A DNA stretch of 64,000 nt from Spartobacteria bacterium. Lineage in GTDB: Bacteria; Verrucomicrobiota; Verrucomicrobiia; Chthoniobacterales; UBA10450. The notes below the pieces were generated by a model, which did not search any database, was not told the origin of the DNA, and worked only from the letters and a program-made list of their open reading frames with translations. Position numbers and translations under genes: made by a program. Positions 1-9,091 of the stretch are shown here, one piece after another (within the stretch, counting starts at the first letter, position 1; each line of letters starts with the position of its first letter). Location: assembly GCA_003167555.1 (NCBI GenBank), contig PMSN01000006.1:112460-176459 (forward strand), read 5' to 3'.

Positions 1-1
1 G

Positions 2-1243
2 CTTTACAAATCGGACCCGCTCATTTTCCGGCAGATCGCGGTCAACGTTCTCATCGATCTGCACGACGCCGGCACGCGGTTGCTCGCAGATGCCGGGGCG
101 ATCCACGTGCCGACGCTCATGCTCTCAGCGGGCCGCGATTGGGTCGTGAGTTTCGAGGCGCAACGCGAGTTCTTTAACGGCCTCTCGTCGCCCGTGAAAC
201 GGATGCACGTTTTCCCCGCCGCTTTCCACGCGCTCTTCCACGAAAAAGAACGCGCGCAGGTGGTCGACCGCGTGCGCGAATTTCTCAGCGAGCGATTCGC
301 GGCGCAGCCGGTCACGTCGTCACTGCTCGATGCCGACAAGTTCGGTTACACGTGGGAGGAATACGAGCGCCTCAAGCTGCGGGGCGGCCCGCAGTTCGCC
401 ATCGTGCGCGCCGGCATGAGAACCGGCGGCCGCCTCAGCAAAGGCATCGATCTCGGCTGGCGGAGCGGATTCGATTCCGGGCTCTCGCTCGATTATGTCT
501 ACGAAAACAAGGCGCAAGGCTCAACGGCGCTCGGCCGTTTCATCGATCACGGTTACTTGAACAGCATCGGCTGGCGCGGCATTCGGCAGCGAAAAAAAAA
601 TCTCGAGAAGCTGCTGCGAAGCGTGATCGAAGAAACCCATGCGGCGGGCCACGCCGTGCGCATTCTCGACATCGCGGCGGGCGGGGGACGCTATCTCCTC
701 GAGACCATCCGGGGGCTCCCGGAAATACCGATGACCGCGGTGCTGCGCGACTACAAGCAGGAGAATGTCGACGCGGCCCGCCGTCTCGCCGTCGATTTCG
801 GCCTAACGAATGTCACCGTCGTCTCCGGCGACGCGTTCGATCGCTCTTCGCTCGGCGCGATCGCGCCGCGGCCGACGATCGGCATCGTCTCGGGGCTTTA
901 CGAATTGTTTCCCTCGAATGCAGAGGTGCTGAGTTCGCTCCGCGGATTGGCCGACGCGATCGAGCCGGGCGGCCATCTCATTTACACAAACCAGCCGTGG
1001 CATCCGCAGGTGGAATTCATCGCGCGCGTGCTGCGCAATCGCGAAGGCGAACCGTGGATCATGCGCCGGCGCACGACGGCGGAAATGGACGAGCTGGTGC
1101 GCGTGGCTGGATTCGAAAAGATGACGATGGAAGTGGACGAGTGGGGGATCTTCACGGTCGCGGTCGCGCGGCGCGTTGAAGCGAGTCCCGCGGCGGTGGG
1201 ATCGCTGGATGGAAAGAGTAATGGAGCATCCGCGCACTCTTAA
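2..1243 (+). CDS. ynbC: Bifunctional alpha/beta hydrolase / class I SAM methyltransferase, YnbC-like (5' end outside window)
   Basis: The reading frame is open from the window edge, so the start codon and the nucleophile elbow of the hydrolase lie upstream. The first ~95 visible codons are the C-terminal part of a serine hydrolase of the lysophospholipase type (VPTLMLSAGRDWVV strand; AFHALFHE holds the likely catalytic His). A Rossmann methyltransferase follows with SAM motif I DIAAGGGRYL near 668-697. E. coli YnbC has this fusion and is encoded in ynbABCD beside a PAP2/dual-specificity phosphatase, as here. A role in unusual phospholipid or envelope metabolism is inferred from that operon. 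Substrates are unknown. Confidence 0.8.
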   Translation, partial: LYKSDPLIFRQIAVNVLIDLHDAGTRLLADAGAIHVPTLMLSAGRDWVVSFEAQREFFNGLSSPVKRMHVFPAAFHALFHEKERAQVVDRVREFLSERFAAQPVTSSLLDADKFGYTWEEYERLKLRGGPQFAIVRAGMRTGGRLSKGIDLGWRSGFDSGLSLDYVYENKAQGSTALGRFIDHGYLNSIGWRGIRQRKKNLEKLLRSVIEETHAAGHAVRILDIAAGGGRYLLETIRGLPEIPMTAVLRDYKQENVDAARRLAVDFGLTNVTVVSGDAFDRSSLGAIAPRPTIGIVSGLYELFPSNAEVLSSLRGLADAIEPGGHLIYTNQPWHPQVEFIARVLRNREGEPWIMRRRTTAEMDELVRVAGFEKMTMEVDEWGIFTVAVARRVEASPAAVGSLDGKSNGASAHS

Positions 1244-2579
1244 CTCTCGAGTGTCGAGCGCGCGCTCCGGCCTGCGTCTCAAAGCTCTCCGCACCTCCGC
1301 GCTGCTCGTGTTTCTTTTCCTGGTTATCTACGGCGGGTGCAACTGGATCACAGCGCAACGCCACGGCGTTCCCACACTTTTCTTCCTGTGGGAACGCTCC
1401 ATTCCCTTCGTGCCGCTGATGATCGTCCCCTATATGTCGATCGATCTGTTTTTCATCGCGGCGCCTTTCCTGTGCCGCAACGAGCGAGAGCTGGCTACGT
1501 TTTCGAGAAGATTGATCACGGCGCTTTGCGTCGCGGCAATTGTCTTTCTGGCGTTTCCACTCCACTTCGCTTTTCCGCGCGCCCACGCGAGCGGCTGGCT
1601 CGGGATGGCGTTCGCTTGGTTTCAACTCCTCGATAAGCCCTACAATCTTCTCCCGTCGCTTCACATCACGATGTTGTTCGTCCTGGGCAGCGTCTACGCC
1701 CGGCGGGGCAGCGTTGTCATGCGCATGACTGTCATCGCCTGGTTCGTCGTCATTGGGATCTCGGCCGTGCTGACGTACCAGCACCACGTCCTGGATGTCG
1801 TCGCGGGTTTCGCGCTCGCGGCGTATTGCTTTTATTTCATTCGCGAATCGGAGGCGCAGCATCCGCCGGTGATCGCGAATCGGCGAGTCGGTTTCTATTA
1901 TGCAATCGGTGCGGTCACGTTCGCCGGCGCGTCGTTGTTATTTTGGCCGTGGAGCGTTTTACTTTTTTGGCCGGCGATCGCTCTCGCCATCACGGCGAGT
2001 GCTTACTTCGGAGTGGGCCCGGGAATTTTTGACAAGACCGATGGCCGCCTGCCTTGGAGCACGTGGTTCGTCTTGGGACCCTGTTTGTTGGGCCAGCGGC
2101 TCTCTTTACTTTACTATCGCCGCGAAAGCCGCGCATGGGATGAGGTCACGCCTCAAGTTTGGATGGGCCGGCTTTTGAATCACCGCGAAGCCGCCGCCGC
2201 CGTGCGTTCTGGTGTCACGGCCGTGCTCGATCTCTCCGCGGAATTTTCCGAGGCCGCGCCTTTCCGCGCCGTGACCTACCGCAACATTCCGATCCTCGAT
2301 CTTACCGCGCCCACTCGGGATCAACTCCAGGAGATGGCGATCTTCATCGACGAGCAATCACAGAACGGCATCGTCTATGTCCATTGCAAGATCGGCTATT
2401 CGCGCACCGCCGCGGCGGTGGCGGCTTACCTCCTGCAGGCCGGCAAAGCTGGCAGCGTTTCGGAAACCGTGGCTATTCTTCGCCGGGTCCGGCCGCGCAT
2501 CGTGGTGCGACCGGAAATCCTCGCGGCGTTATCGGATTTCGAACGCAGCCTGGCGCGAGTCGGCGGCGCAGTTGCGTGA
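1209..2579 (+). CDS. ynbD: Phosphatase PAP2 / dual-specificity phosphatase fusion, YnbD-like
   Basis: Polytopic membrane protein with an N-terminal PAP2-type lipid phosphatase half and a C-terminal cysteine phosphatase half. PAP2 motifs seen are PSLHITMLF and the downstream YQHHVLDVVAG. The cytoplasmic half has the P-loop HCKIGYSRT, with the nucleophile at about Cys393. The frame stays open back to a TTG at 1176, but ATG 1209 (or ATG 1221, preceded by GGAAAG) is a better start; both overlap the end of the ynbC-like gene, implying translational coupling. In E. coli the same pair sits with a CDP-alcohol phosphatidyltransferase and a CDP-diglyceride synthase; those would lie upstream of this window. 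The enzymatic substrate is not established. Confidence 0.8.
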   Translation: MERVMEHPRTLNSRVSSARSGLRLKALRTSALLVFLFLVIYGGCNWITAQRHGVPTLFFLWERSIPFVPLMIVPYMSIDLFFIAAPFLCRNERELATFSRRLITALCVAAIVFLAFPLHFAFPRAHASGWLGMAFAWFQLLDKPYNLLPSLHITMLFVLGSVYARRGSVVMRMTVIAWFVVIGISAVLTYQHHVLDVVAGFALAAYCFYFIRESEAQHPPVIANRRVGFYYAIGAVTFAGASLLFWPWSVLLFWPAIALAITASAYFGVGPGIFDKTDGRLPWSTWFVLGPCLLGQRLSLLYYRRESRAWDEVTPQVWMGRLLNHREAAAAVRSGVTAVLDLSAEFSEAAPFRAVTYRNIPILDLTAPTRDQLQEMAIFIDEQSQNGIVYVHCKIGYSRTAAAVAAYLLQAGKAGSVSETVAILRRVRPRIVVRPEILAALSDFERSLARVGGAVA

Positions 2580-2629
2580 TCGCTTTTCTCTCGCCTCGGG
2601 AAATCACCGCTCCATAATCGGCGGCGCTT

Positions 2630-3049
2630 ATGAAATACAGCGACTTGATTCAGCTCTACTTCGAACGCTCGAATGCCCTCCAGAGTTACTGGACGCTCTA
2701 CGTTGTGATTGTCGGCGGTCTGCTCGCCTTTTCTTCGCTGCGCAAATTGCCGGCGGCCCTCACCACCTTGATCGTGAGCGTGCTCTTCGGTCTCTTCGCC
2801 TACGAAAACCTCGATGCGATCCAGCAAACGACCGTCGTGCGTTACCGCGCGCTTGACGCCATCAAACAATCCGATGCGAGCGCACCCGAGGTGAAAGCGG
2901 TGCGCGAGCTTCTCGAACCGGCGCTCACGCCCGCGACCATGAGTTCCGTGCGGACTACCCATCTGGTCAGCGACATCCTCACGATCGCCGCGCTGTGGGC
3001 GATGGAACTTCGCCGCAGGAAAGCTGCGACCTCAGTTGCCGCGCCGTAG
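2630..3049 (+). CDS. Small membrane protein of unknown function
   Basis: 139 residues starting at ATG 2630, 50 bp after the ynbD-like gene on the same strand. Hydrophobic segments at about residues 22-38, 42-60 and 108-126 suggest a three-pass inner-membrane protein with a basic tail (ELRRRK). No enzymatic motif is visible and I do not recognise the family. A GC-rich hairpin with arms CGCCCCG/CGGGGCG around 3052-3072 follows the stop and could end the operon, although no T tract follows it. Confidence 0.6.
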   Translation: MKYSDLIQLYFERSNALQSYWTLYVVIVGGLLAFSSLRKLPAALTTLIVSVLFGLFAYENLDAIQQTTVVRYRALDAIKQSDASAPEVKAVRELLEPALTPATMSSVRTTHLVSDILTIAALWAMELRRRKAATSVAAP

Positions 3050-3156
3050 CCGCCCCGCTCAGTCGGGGCGTTGGTGTTTGGAAACCTCGGCACGCGGCGA
3101 CAGCGACTGCTCATTTCCACTAGTCGCGCGACTCTTCTCTGTCGCAGAATGCCGCA

Positions 3157-3441
3157 ATGTTCAAGACACGTCACCCTGTCCCGGGCGAATCGCCGGGGGC
3201 GCTCAGGCCCCGGGAAGAGCCGGCGAAAGGTCCGCCGGTCATCACCCTGATCGAGTACGACCGCGCCCATCTCGAAGAACGCACCATCGCCGACACGACT
3301 GAACTCTTGCCGCATCTCGATAACCAGCGCGTCACCTGGATCAACATCGACGGGCTCGGCGACATCGAGGTGCTCCGCGCGCTCGGGACGCGTTTCAGTC
3401 TCCATCCGCTCGTCTATTTCAAAAAACGCCGCTGGCTGTAA
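3157..3441 (+). pseudogene. corA: CorA-type magnesium transporter, N-terminal fragment
   Basis: 94 codons match the cytoplasmic N-terminal start of CorA channels: ITLIEYDRAHLEER, then VTWINIDGLGD, then the F-x-LHPL motif that normally continues into EDVVN. Here the similarity stops after SLHPL. The frame runs nine more codons and terminates at 3439-3441, directly before a palindromic repeat at 3443. The rest of the soluble domain and both membrane helices with the GMN motif are absent from this locus. A normal CorA is 310-370 residues, so this is a remnant and not a functional transporter. Confidence 0.75.
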
Positions 3442-3442
3442 A

Positions 3443-3505
3443 CAAGGAGCGGCAGTTTTCAACCGCCGTCGTAATAGGTCGGCGGTTTCAAACCGCCGCT
3501 CCTTG
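3443..3505. repeat. Palindromic repeat family A, copy 1
   Basis: 63-bp imperfect palindrome with tips CAAGGAG and CTCCTTG and inner arms of the AACCGCC/GGCGGTT type, so each half also folds on itself. Three further copies lie at 17796, 22437 and 49518. This copy sits exactly where the corA fragment ends. Confidence 0.85.
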
Positions 3506-3575
3506 GTTTGCTGCCCGCCGGAGCCATTAGGGTCACGGTGAAATCGCGGCTTAATTACTGCTGCTTTTTTCGTCG

Positions 3576-5693
3576 ATGATCGTGCCACGCAGCCTCCTAT
3601 CGCTCCTCTTCCTTCTTGTGGTGGCATCGCAAGCGCACGCGGAGCGGATCAATCAGGGAGGCAGAATCCTCGGTCCGACGCCGGTCGTGACAACGCCGAC
3701 GTTGTTCAACACCGCGGCTGCCGACGCCATCGTCTCCGCGATGCAGATCATGCCGCGCGACAGCGCCTGGAACGAAGACATTTCCCGCCGCCCGGTTCTG
3801 TCAAACTCCGATGCGATCATCGCGCAGATCACCAGCGACCTCTCGGCGAATCGCCGGACGCTCCGCCCGTTTTACGAGATGAACTACGTCCTCGTGCCCG
3901 ATAACCAAGCGCGCGTGACGATTCCCTTCTTCAATTATCCGGACGAATCCGATCTCGATGGCGGCACGTTTCCGAATGGGAGTTATCCGATTCCGGCGAA
4001 TCTCCCGATCGAAACGTGGCCGCGCGGAACGGGCAACCTGACGTTGCAACAATGGCAGCAGGACGTGAACAACACCGGCGGCGATCGCCACGCCATCATG
4101 GTCGCGCCCGGTGCCGGCGCGATTTGGGAAACCTGGCTGGCGAAGCTGACACCGAGCGGCTGGCAGGCTTCGAACGGGGCGAAGTTCAATTTGAATTCCA
4201 ACGCGCTGCGTCCGGCTGGCTGGACTTCCGGCGACGCGGCGGGTCTGCCGATGTTTCCGGCGCTCGTGCGTTACGATGAATGCCAGCGCGGAATGGTGGA
4301 GCACGCCCTGCGAATCGTCGTCGCGAAGTCGAGGCGCGAATATATCTATCCGGCCAATCATTACGCATCGTCCATCCCTGCGACCTCGACAAGTTATCCG
4401 GCGATGGGTCAGCGCGTCCGCCTCAAATCCGGCTTCGTGATTCCAGACACCTGGAGCATCGAAGAAAAGGCGGTCCTGCGTGCGTTGAAAAAATATGGAG
4501 CGCTCGTCGCGGACAACGGCAACTTCTTTTCGGTCTCGGTTTGTCCCGACGATCGCTTCGCCTCGAATGCATTCGATCATCTTTCCACGATCGGAATCAG
4601 TAATTTCGAGATCGTGCAAACCACAGGTCCGAACGAAGGGCCGCGTTCGCCGGGCGCGCCGAGTGTGGATGCTGGACCGGATCAATACCTCGAGGCCGCG
4701 ATGAGCGTCGCGTTGAGCGGAACAATCAACGATCCTTCCGGCAACGCTGCGCTTCTTTGGAAAGTCTCTTCAGGGCCGGCGGGCGTTGTGTTCGCAAATC
4801 CGAATCAAGCGTCGACCACCGCGACGATCAATTCTCCTGGCACATACACTTTTCTCTTGAGCGCGGATGATGGCGTCCACGCCGTTGCCTACGATGCAGT
4901 CGTGGTGCGCGTGACAGGACAAGACGCGCTCGCCAATATCTCGACGCGCGTTCAAGTCGGCACAGGCAACAACGTTGCCATCGGCGGTTTCATCATTGTC
5001 GGAAACAAGGCGAAGCAGGTCGTTGTCCGCGGTCTTGGTCCGTCGCTCGCGGCCGCGGGTGTGGCGAGTCCGCTCGGTGATCCGATCCTCGAACTCTACG
5101 ACTCCGGCGGGAATTTGTTGCAGAGCGACGACAACTGGCAGGACACGCAGGCGCAAATGTTGCGCGATCTGCAACTCGCGCCTGCGAACGATTCTGAATC
5201 GGCCCTCGTGCGAACGCTCGCGCCCGGCGCTTATACCGTCGTGCTCCGCGGACAGAATAACGGAAGCGGTGTCGGTCTCGTCGAAGTTTACGATTTGCAA
5301 GAAAGCGCTCAATCGAAGCTGGGCAACATCAGCACGCGCGGTTTCGTCGGCGCCGGCGACAACGTCATGATCGGCGGCACAATCGTCACCGGACCAGATT
5401 CAGCGCGCGTTGTCCTTCGCGCCATCGGCCCGTCGCTCGCGGCTGCGGGGATACCGAATCCGCTGGGCAATCCGCAGCTCGGTTTGTTCGACGCGAATGG
5501 AACTGGGATCGCGGCGAACAACGATTGGAAATCGTCGCAGCAAAATGCCATCGCCGCGACGGGCCTCGCGCCGGCGAATGATTTGGAATCCGCCATCATC
5601 GCGGATTTGGCTCCGGGGAATTACACCGCAATCGTCAGCGGCGTGGGCGGCGCAACCGGCGTGGCTCTCGTCGAAGCGTATCATTTGCAGTAG
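3576..5693 (+). CDS. Secreted multidomain protein with two C-terminal NISTR modules
   Basis: 705 residues with a cleavable signal peptide (LLFLLVVASQAHA, about residues 9-23). Residues ~30-350 form a domain I cannot name (landmarks MPRDSAWNEDIS, DDRFASNAFDHL). Residues ~358-448 resemble a PKD-like beta sandwich (VDAGPDQYLEAAMSVALSG). Residues 453-580 and 584-705 are two copies of a ~120-residue module starting ANISTR/GNISTR and containing NVxIGG, VRGLGPSLA, DDNW, NDxESA and GVxLVExYxLQ. The same module pair ends the proteins at 27477 and 29785. Export is well supported; surface attachment or secretion through the modules is inference. Confidence 0.8.
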   Translation: MIVPRSLLSLLFLLVVASQAHAERINQGGRILGPTPVVTTPTLFNTAAADAIVSAMQIMPRDSAWNEDISRRPVLSNSDAIIAQITSDLSANRRTLRPFYEMNYVLVPDNQARVTIPFFNYPDESDLDGGTFPNGSYPIPANLPIETWPRGTGNLTLQQWQQDVNNTGGDRHAIMVAPGAGAIWETWLAKLTPSGWQASNGAKFNLNSNALRPAGWTSGDAAGLPMFPALVRYDECQRGMVEHALRIVVAKSRREYIYPANHYASSIPATSTSYPAMGQRVRLKSGFVIPDTWSIEEKAVLRALKKYGALVADNGNFFSVSVCPDDRFASNAFDHLSTIGISNFEIVQTTGPNEGPRSPGAPSVDAGPDQYLEAAMSVALSGTINDPSGNAALLWKVSSGPAGVVFANPNQASTTATINSPGTYTFLLSADDGVHAVAYDAVVVRVTGQDALANISTRVQVGTGNNVAIGGFIIVGNKAKQVVVRGLGPSLAAAGVASPLGDPILELYDSGGNLLQSDDNWQDTQAQMLRDLQLAPANDSESALVRTLAPGAYTVVLRGQNNGSGVGLVEVYDLQESAQSKLGNISTRGFVGAGDNVMIGGTIVTGPDSARVVLRAIGPSLAAAGIPNPLGNPQLGLFDANGTGIAANNDWKSSQQNAIAATGLAPANDLESAIIADLAPGNYTAIVSGVGGATGVALVEAYHLQ

Positions 5694-5728
5694 CGGGCGC
5701 CGCGGCGGCGAGGCATGGTCGAAAGATC

Positions 5729-6715
5729 ATGCAGGACGTTCGCGGACTTCATCACGTCACGGCGATTGCCGGGCCGGCGCAGGAGAATCTCGACTTTTAC
5801 GCGGGCATTCTCGGGATGCGGCTGGTGAAGAAAAGTGTGAACCAGGACGATCCCGGCACGTATCATCTTTTCTACGCGGACGCGGAAGGTCATCCCGGAA
5901 CCGACCTGACCTTTTTCCCTTGGGCGCAGATGGCGCCGAGCCGCCGCGGTTACGGTCTCAGCAGTGAGGTATCGCTCACGGTTCCGCCTGGCTCTCTGGT
6001 TTTTTGGGCCAGCCGTTTGCAGCGATACGGCGCGACCATTGGCACGCCAGAAGAACGTTTCGGTCAACATGCGCTGCCGATAACCGATCCGCACGGCTTA
6101 AGCGTCGCGCTGGTGGAAAGCAATGACTCGCTCGCCACGGCGGAGCCCGTCCAGGGCGAAGGCGGGTTAGGCCGCACCTTCACGCCATGGGAGGAAAGTC
6201 CGGTGCCGGTCGAGCATCAGATCCGCGGATTGGAAAGTGCGCGCATGGTCGAACGCGATCTCGTGGTCACGAGTTCTTTTCTGACCAAGGCGATGGGCTT
6301 CGCGCATCTCGGCACGGAGAACGGCTGGCATCGCTACGGTGTGGGCGGCGGAAAATCTGGATCGTATGTCGATCTTCGCGAAGAGCCGACGATGAGTCGC
6401 GGCGCGTGGGGGACGGGCAGCATTCATCATCTCGCCTGGCGCGTCGACGATGAAGCGCATCAACTGGAGATGCGCAAACGCGTCGCGGAAAATGGCTCGC
6501 GGCCCACGCTGGTGATCGATCGCTTCTGGTTCAAGTCCGTTTATTTTCCGGAACCCGGCGGCGTACTTTTCGAATTGGCGACGGAAGGCCCGGGGTTCGC
6601 GGTCGATGAAGATCGCGCGCATCTCGGCGAATCGCTTGTCCTGCCGCCGTGGCTCGAAGCTGATCGCGCGACGATCGAAGGCGTGCTTCCTAAACTCGCG
6701 CCGCCAAGGTATTGA
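5729..6715 (+). CDS. Ring-cleaving dioxygenase of the VOC superfamily (MhqO/YkcA-like)
   Basis: 328 residues made of two vicinal-oxygen-chelate repeats. Candidate metal ligands are the His residues in GLHHVTAIAG (residues 6-15) and SIHHLAWRVDD, and the Glu in VLFELATEGPGF. The family includes hydroquinone-type and glyoxalase-like dioxygenases involved in quinone or aromatic detoxification. Length and two-domain layout match MhqO/YkcA-type proteins. It begins 36 bp after the NISTR protein and converges on the peptidase gene at 6728. The substrate cannot be read from sequence. Confidence 0.85.
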   Translation: MQDVRGLHHVTAIAGPAQENLDFYAGILGMRLVKKSVNQDDPGTYHLFYADAEGHPGTDLTFFPWAQMAPSRRGYGLSSEVSLTVPPGSLVFWASRLQRYGATIGTPEERFGQHALPITDPHGLSVALVESNDSLATAEPVQGEGGLGRTFTPWEESPVPVEHQIRGLESARMVERDLVVTSSFLTKAMGFAHLGTENGWHRYGVGGGKSGSYVDLREEPTMSRGAWGTGSIHHLAWRVDDEAHQLEMRKRVAENGSRPTLVIDRFWFKSVYFPEPGGVLFELATEGPGFAVDEDRAHLGESLVLPPWLEADRATIEGVLPKLAPPRY

Positions 6716-6727
6716 CAGCGATCGCGT

Positions 6728-8974
6728 TTACTTACGCGCCTCCAAATTCGCATCGAAGAATTCGGCGATGCGCGTTTGCCGGCGGAGGCGCAGCACTGGA
6801 TCGCTCACCATATGGGTGCCGAGCAACGGAAGAAAATTGAACGTCTTCCCGGCGGCGAAGAGCGCTTCGGAAAGTTGGAGCGAGTGCTGGAAGTAAACGT
6901 TGTCGTCAGTCAGGCCGTGGATGAGCAACAGCGGCTGGCGCAATTCCGATGCGTAAGTGAGCACGCTGCTCGCTCGATATCCCTCCGCGTTTTCCGACGG
7001 CAGCCCGAGATAACGCTCGGTGTAATGCGTGTCGTAATTCTCCCAGGTCACGACCGGCGCGCCCACGACGCCGCAACGAAAAATATCCGGCCTCCGGCTG
7101 ATCGCCATCGCAGAGAAATATCCACCGAACGACCAGCCGACCACGCCGACGCGTTTCAAATCCATCGCCGGTTCCTGTTTCGCGAGCGCCTGCAAACCTT
7201 CGATCTGATCCGCGAGCGCCACGTCGATCAGGTTCCCTCGAATCGCGCGTTCCCATTCGCGACCGTGTCCCTGCGTCCCGCGTCCATCGATCGCGACGAC
7301 AACGTAACCGCGGTTCGCCATCCATTGATCGATCATGTAGCGATCCGGCTGCGCCCAGACCTGCTTGTGTCCTGGGCCCGCATACACATCGAGGATCACC
7401 GGATAGCGCTGGCCCTTTTTGAAATCGCGCGGCCGGATGATCGCCGCATCCATTGGACGCCCGCCCGCCGTCCGCGTCAGTTCGAGCGCCGGCAGCGACG
7501 AGGGATGTTCGGCGACGGAAGGCAGGGCGACGATTTTGCCGCCGTCCGACGAACGCAAGACTTCCCAACCGGCGCGCCCATCCAGCAGATCGAAGCGATG
7601 CAGCAGTTGTTCTTTCGCCTCGCCGAAAACGGCGTCGTGCCGTCCGCGCTCTGAAGTCAATCGGCGCGGCTCCGCCGGTTTATCGAGATTGAAACGAAAG
7701 AGGTGACGCTCGCGCGAATCCGATCCGCCGGCGACGACGACGGAACGATCGGCTTCGTTGAGATCGATGAACTGGTCGAAACCGAAATCGGTTTGCGTGA
7801 TTGCACGCACGAGAGCGCCATCGGCGGAGTGCAACTCGATCTGCCACGCGCCAACGCGTTCGGTCGTCCAAAGAAATTCGCGGCCGCCCTTCAACCAAAC
7901 CGGCATCGGCTTATGATCGAGATTCAGCCACGCGGCATCTTTTTCGCGGAGCAGTTCGCGCGTCGCGCCCGATTGCGGATCGACGGCGAGGAGAAGCTCC
8001 TCCTGTTGCGCTCGATTTTGCACGACGAGGCAAAGCGGCGCGGCGGCTTCCTTCCAAACCACGCGCGCGAGATACGGATATTTCTCGCGGTCCCAATCCA
8101 CCCAGCGCGTCGCTCCACCGGAGCGTGCCACAATTCCGAGCCGGACCTTTGCGTTGTTCGTGCCCGCGCGCGGATAAAAATTCTTCGCCGGCGGCGTTTC
8201 CGGATGGAGCGGATCAACGATGAAGCGGGTTTCAACTCCACTGTTGTCGACCTCTTCGTAGGCGATCCATTGCGAATCGGGCGACCACCAGAATCCTTCG
8301 TGCCGATCCATCTCTTCCTGGGCGACAAACTCGGCCAGGCCGTGTTCCAGCGTCTCGGTTGCGCCGCTCGTGAGAGCGAGATCCGCTTTCGTCTCGAGAT
8401 CGATCACGTGCAGCTCGCCGCCGCTGACCGCGGCAACCGCGCGGCCATCCGGCGAAAAATGCGGATCGAGCCAGCTCCGTCCCGGAAGTTCCGTGACGCG
8501 GGAATCCGCGCGCGTGATGACGTACAGTTTGCTCGAAAGCGCCACGAGCAATTTGGTCCCGTCCTTCGACAACTGAAAGCTGGTGAAACCGCGCAAGCTT
8601 TGGCGTTCGCGCTCGCGGCGGCTCCGCTCTTCCGCTGTGAGTTTTTCTTCCGCGCCCTGGAGCAATTTTTCCGGCGTCAGGATTTCCCGCAGCGTCGCAT
8701 CTGCGATCGTGAATTCATAAAGCCGCAGCACGGGATCGCGCGGGCCGCCGCGCAGAAAAATCACGGCTTTCCCATCCGGTGTCAGTTGGGGAGAGACCGG
8801 CTGGCCTAACGAGTAGTTCCGGGTTTCGACGAGTTCGCGGAAATAACGCAAGTCGGCTGACTCTTGTTCGGCCGCGTGGGCGGAGGCGGCAATCACCATG
8901 GCGATGAGTGTAGCGTGGAAAATAAAGCGGCCTCGCACGAATAGGTTTGTAGCCGACTGAAAGCGCTGCGCCAT
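6728..8974 (-). CDS. S9 family dipeptidyl peptidase IV-like serine protease
   Basis: 748 residues from ATG 8974, starting with a signal-like stretch (FIFHATLIAMVIAASAHA). An N-terminal beta propeller carries the Glu-bearing EFVAQEEMDRHEG segment, which in DPP IV binds the substrate amino terminus. The C-terminal hydrolase has GWSFGGY with Ser615, LTDDNVYF with Asp690/691 and GTHMV with His721. The enzyme should release X-Pro or X-Ala dipeptides in the periplasm. The frame stays open upstream to 9088, but those 38 codons are a translated dispersed repeat (8982-9088), so 8974 is preferred. The GGA touching the ATG is too close to be a good ribosome site. Confidence 0.9.
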   Translation of the reverse strand: MAQRFQSATNLFVRGRFIFHATLIAMVIAASAHAAEQESADLRYFRELVETRNYSLGQPVSPQLTPDGKAVIFLRGGPRDPVLRLYEFTIADATLREILTPEKLLQGAEEKLTAEERSRRERERQSLRGFTSFQLSKDGTKLLVALSSKLYVITRADSRVTELPGRSWLDPHFSPDGRAVAAVSGGELHVIDLETKADLALTSGATETLEHGLAEFVAQEEMDRHEGFWWSPDSQWIAYEEVDNSGVETRFIVDPLHPETPPAKNFYPRAGTNNAKVRLGIVARSGGATRWVDWDREKYPYLARVVWKEAAAPLCLVVQNRAQQEELLLAVDPQSGATRELLREKDAAWLNLDHKPMPVWLKGGREFLWTTERVGAWQIELHSADGALVRAITQTDFGFDQFIDLNEADRSVVVAGGSDSRERHLFRFNLDKPAEPRRLTSERGRHDAVFGEAKEQLLHRFDLLDGRAGWEVLRSSDGGKIVALPSVAEHPSSLPALELTRTAGGRPMDAAIIRPRDFKKGQRYPVILDVYAGPGHKQVWAQPDRYMIDQWMANRGYVVVAIDGRGTQGHGREWERAIRGNLIDVALADQIEGLQALAKQEPAMDLKRVGVVGWSFGGYFSAMAISRRPDIFRCGVVGAPVVTWENYDTHYTERYLGLPSENAEGYRASSVLTYASELRQPLLLIHGLTDDNVYFQHSLQLSEALFAAGKTFNFLPLLGTHMVSDPVLRLRRQTRIAEFFDANLEARK

Positions 8975-8981
8975 TCCTTTT

Positions 8982-9088
8982 TTGTCATGTCGAGCTTGTC
9001 GAGACACCCCGTCGAGCGTCTGGCGATGCGATCGGTTCCTTGAAACACGGGGTCCCTCGACGCCGCTTCGCTCCGCTCGGGATGACAA
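8982..9088. repeat. Palindromic repeat with TTGTCAT / ATGACAA tips
   Basis: 107-bp element with inverted tips TTGTCATGTCGAGC and GCTCGGGATGACAA and inner arms around GACACCCC/GGGGTCCC. It lies directly upstream of the S9 peptidase start and reads as false coding sequence on the minus strand. The end of a similar element (GGCTCGGGATGACA) appears near 47683-47697. Confidence 0.7.
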
Positions 9089-9091
9089 CCG

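Noticed and set aside
7703..8809. 368-codon plus-strand open frame
   Set aside because: Antisense to the dipeptidyl peptidase, whose catalytic triad is intact.
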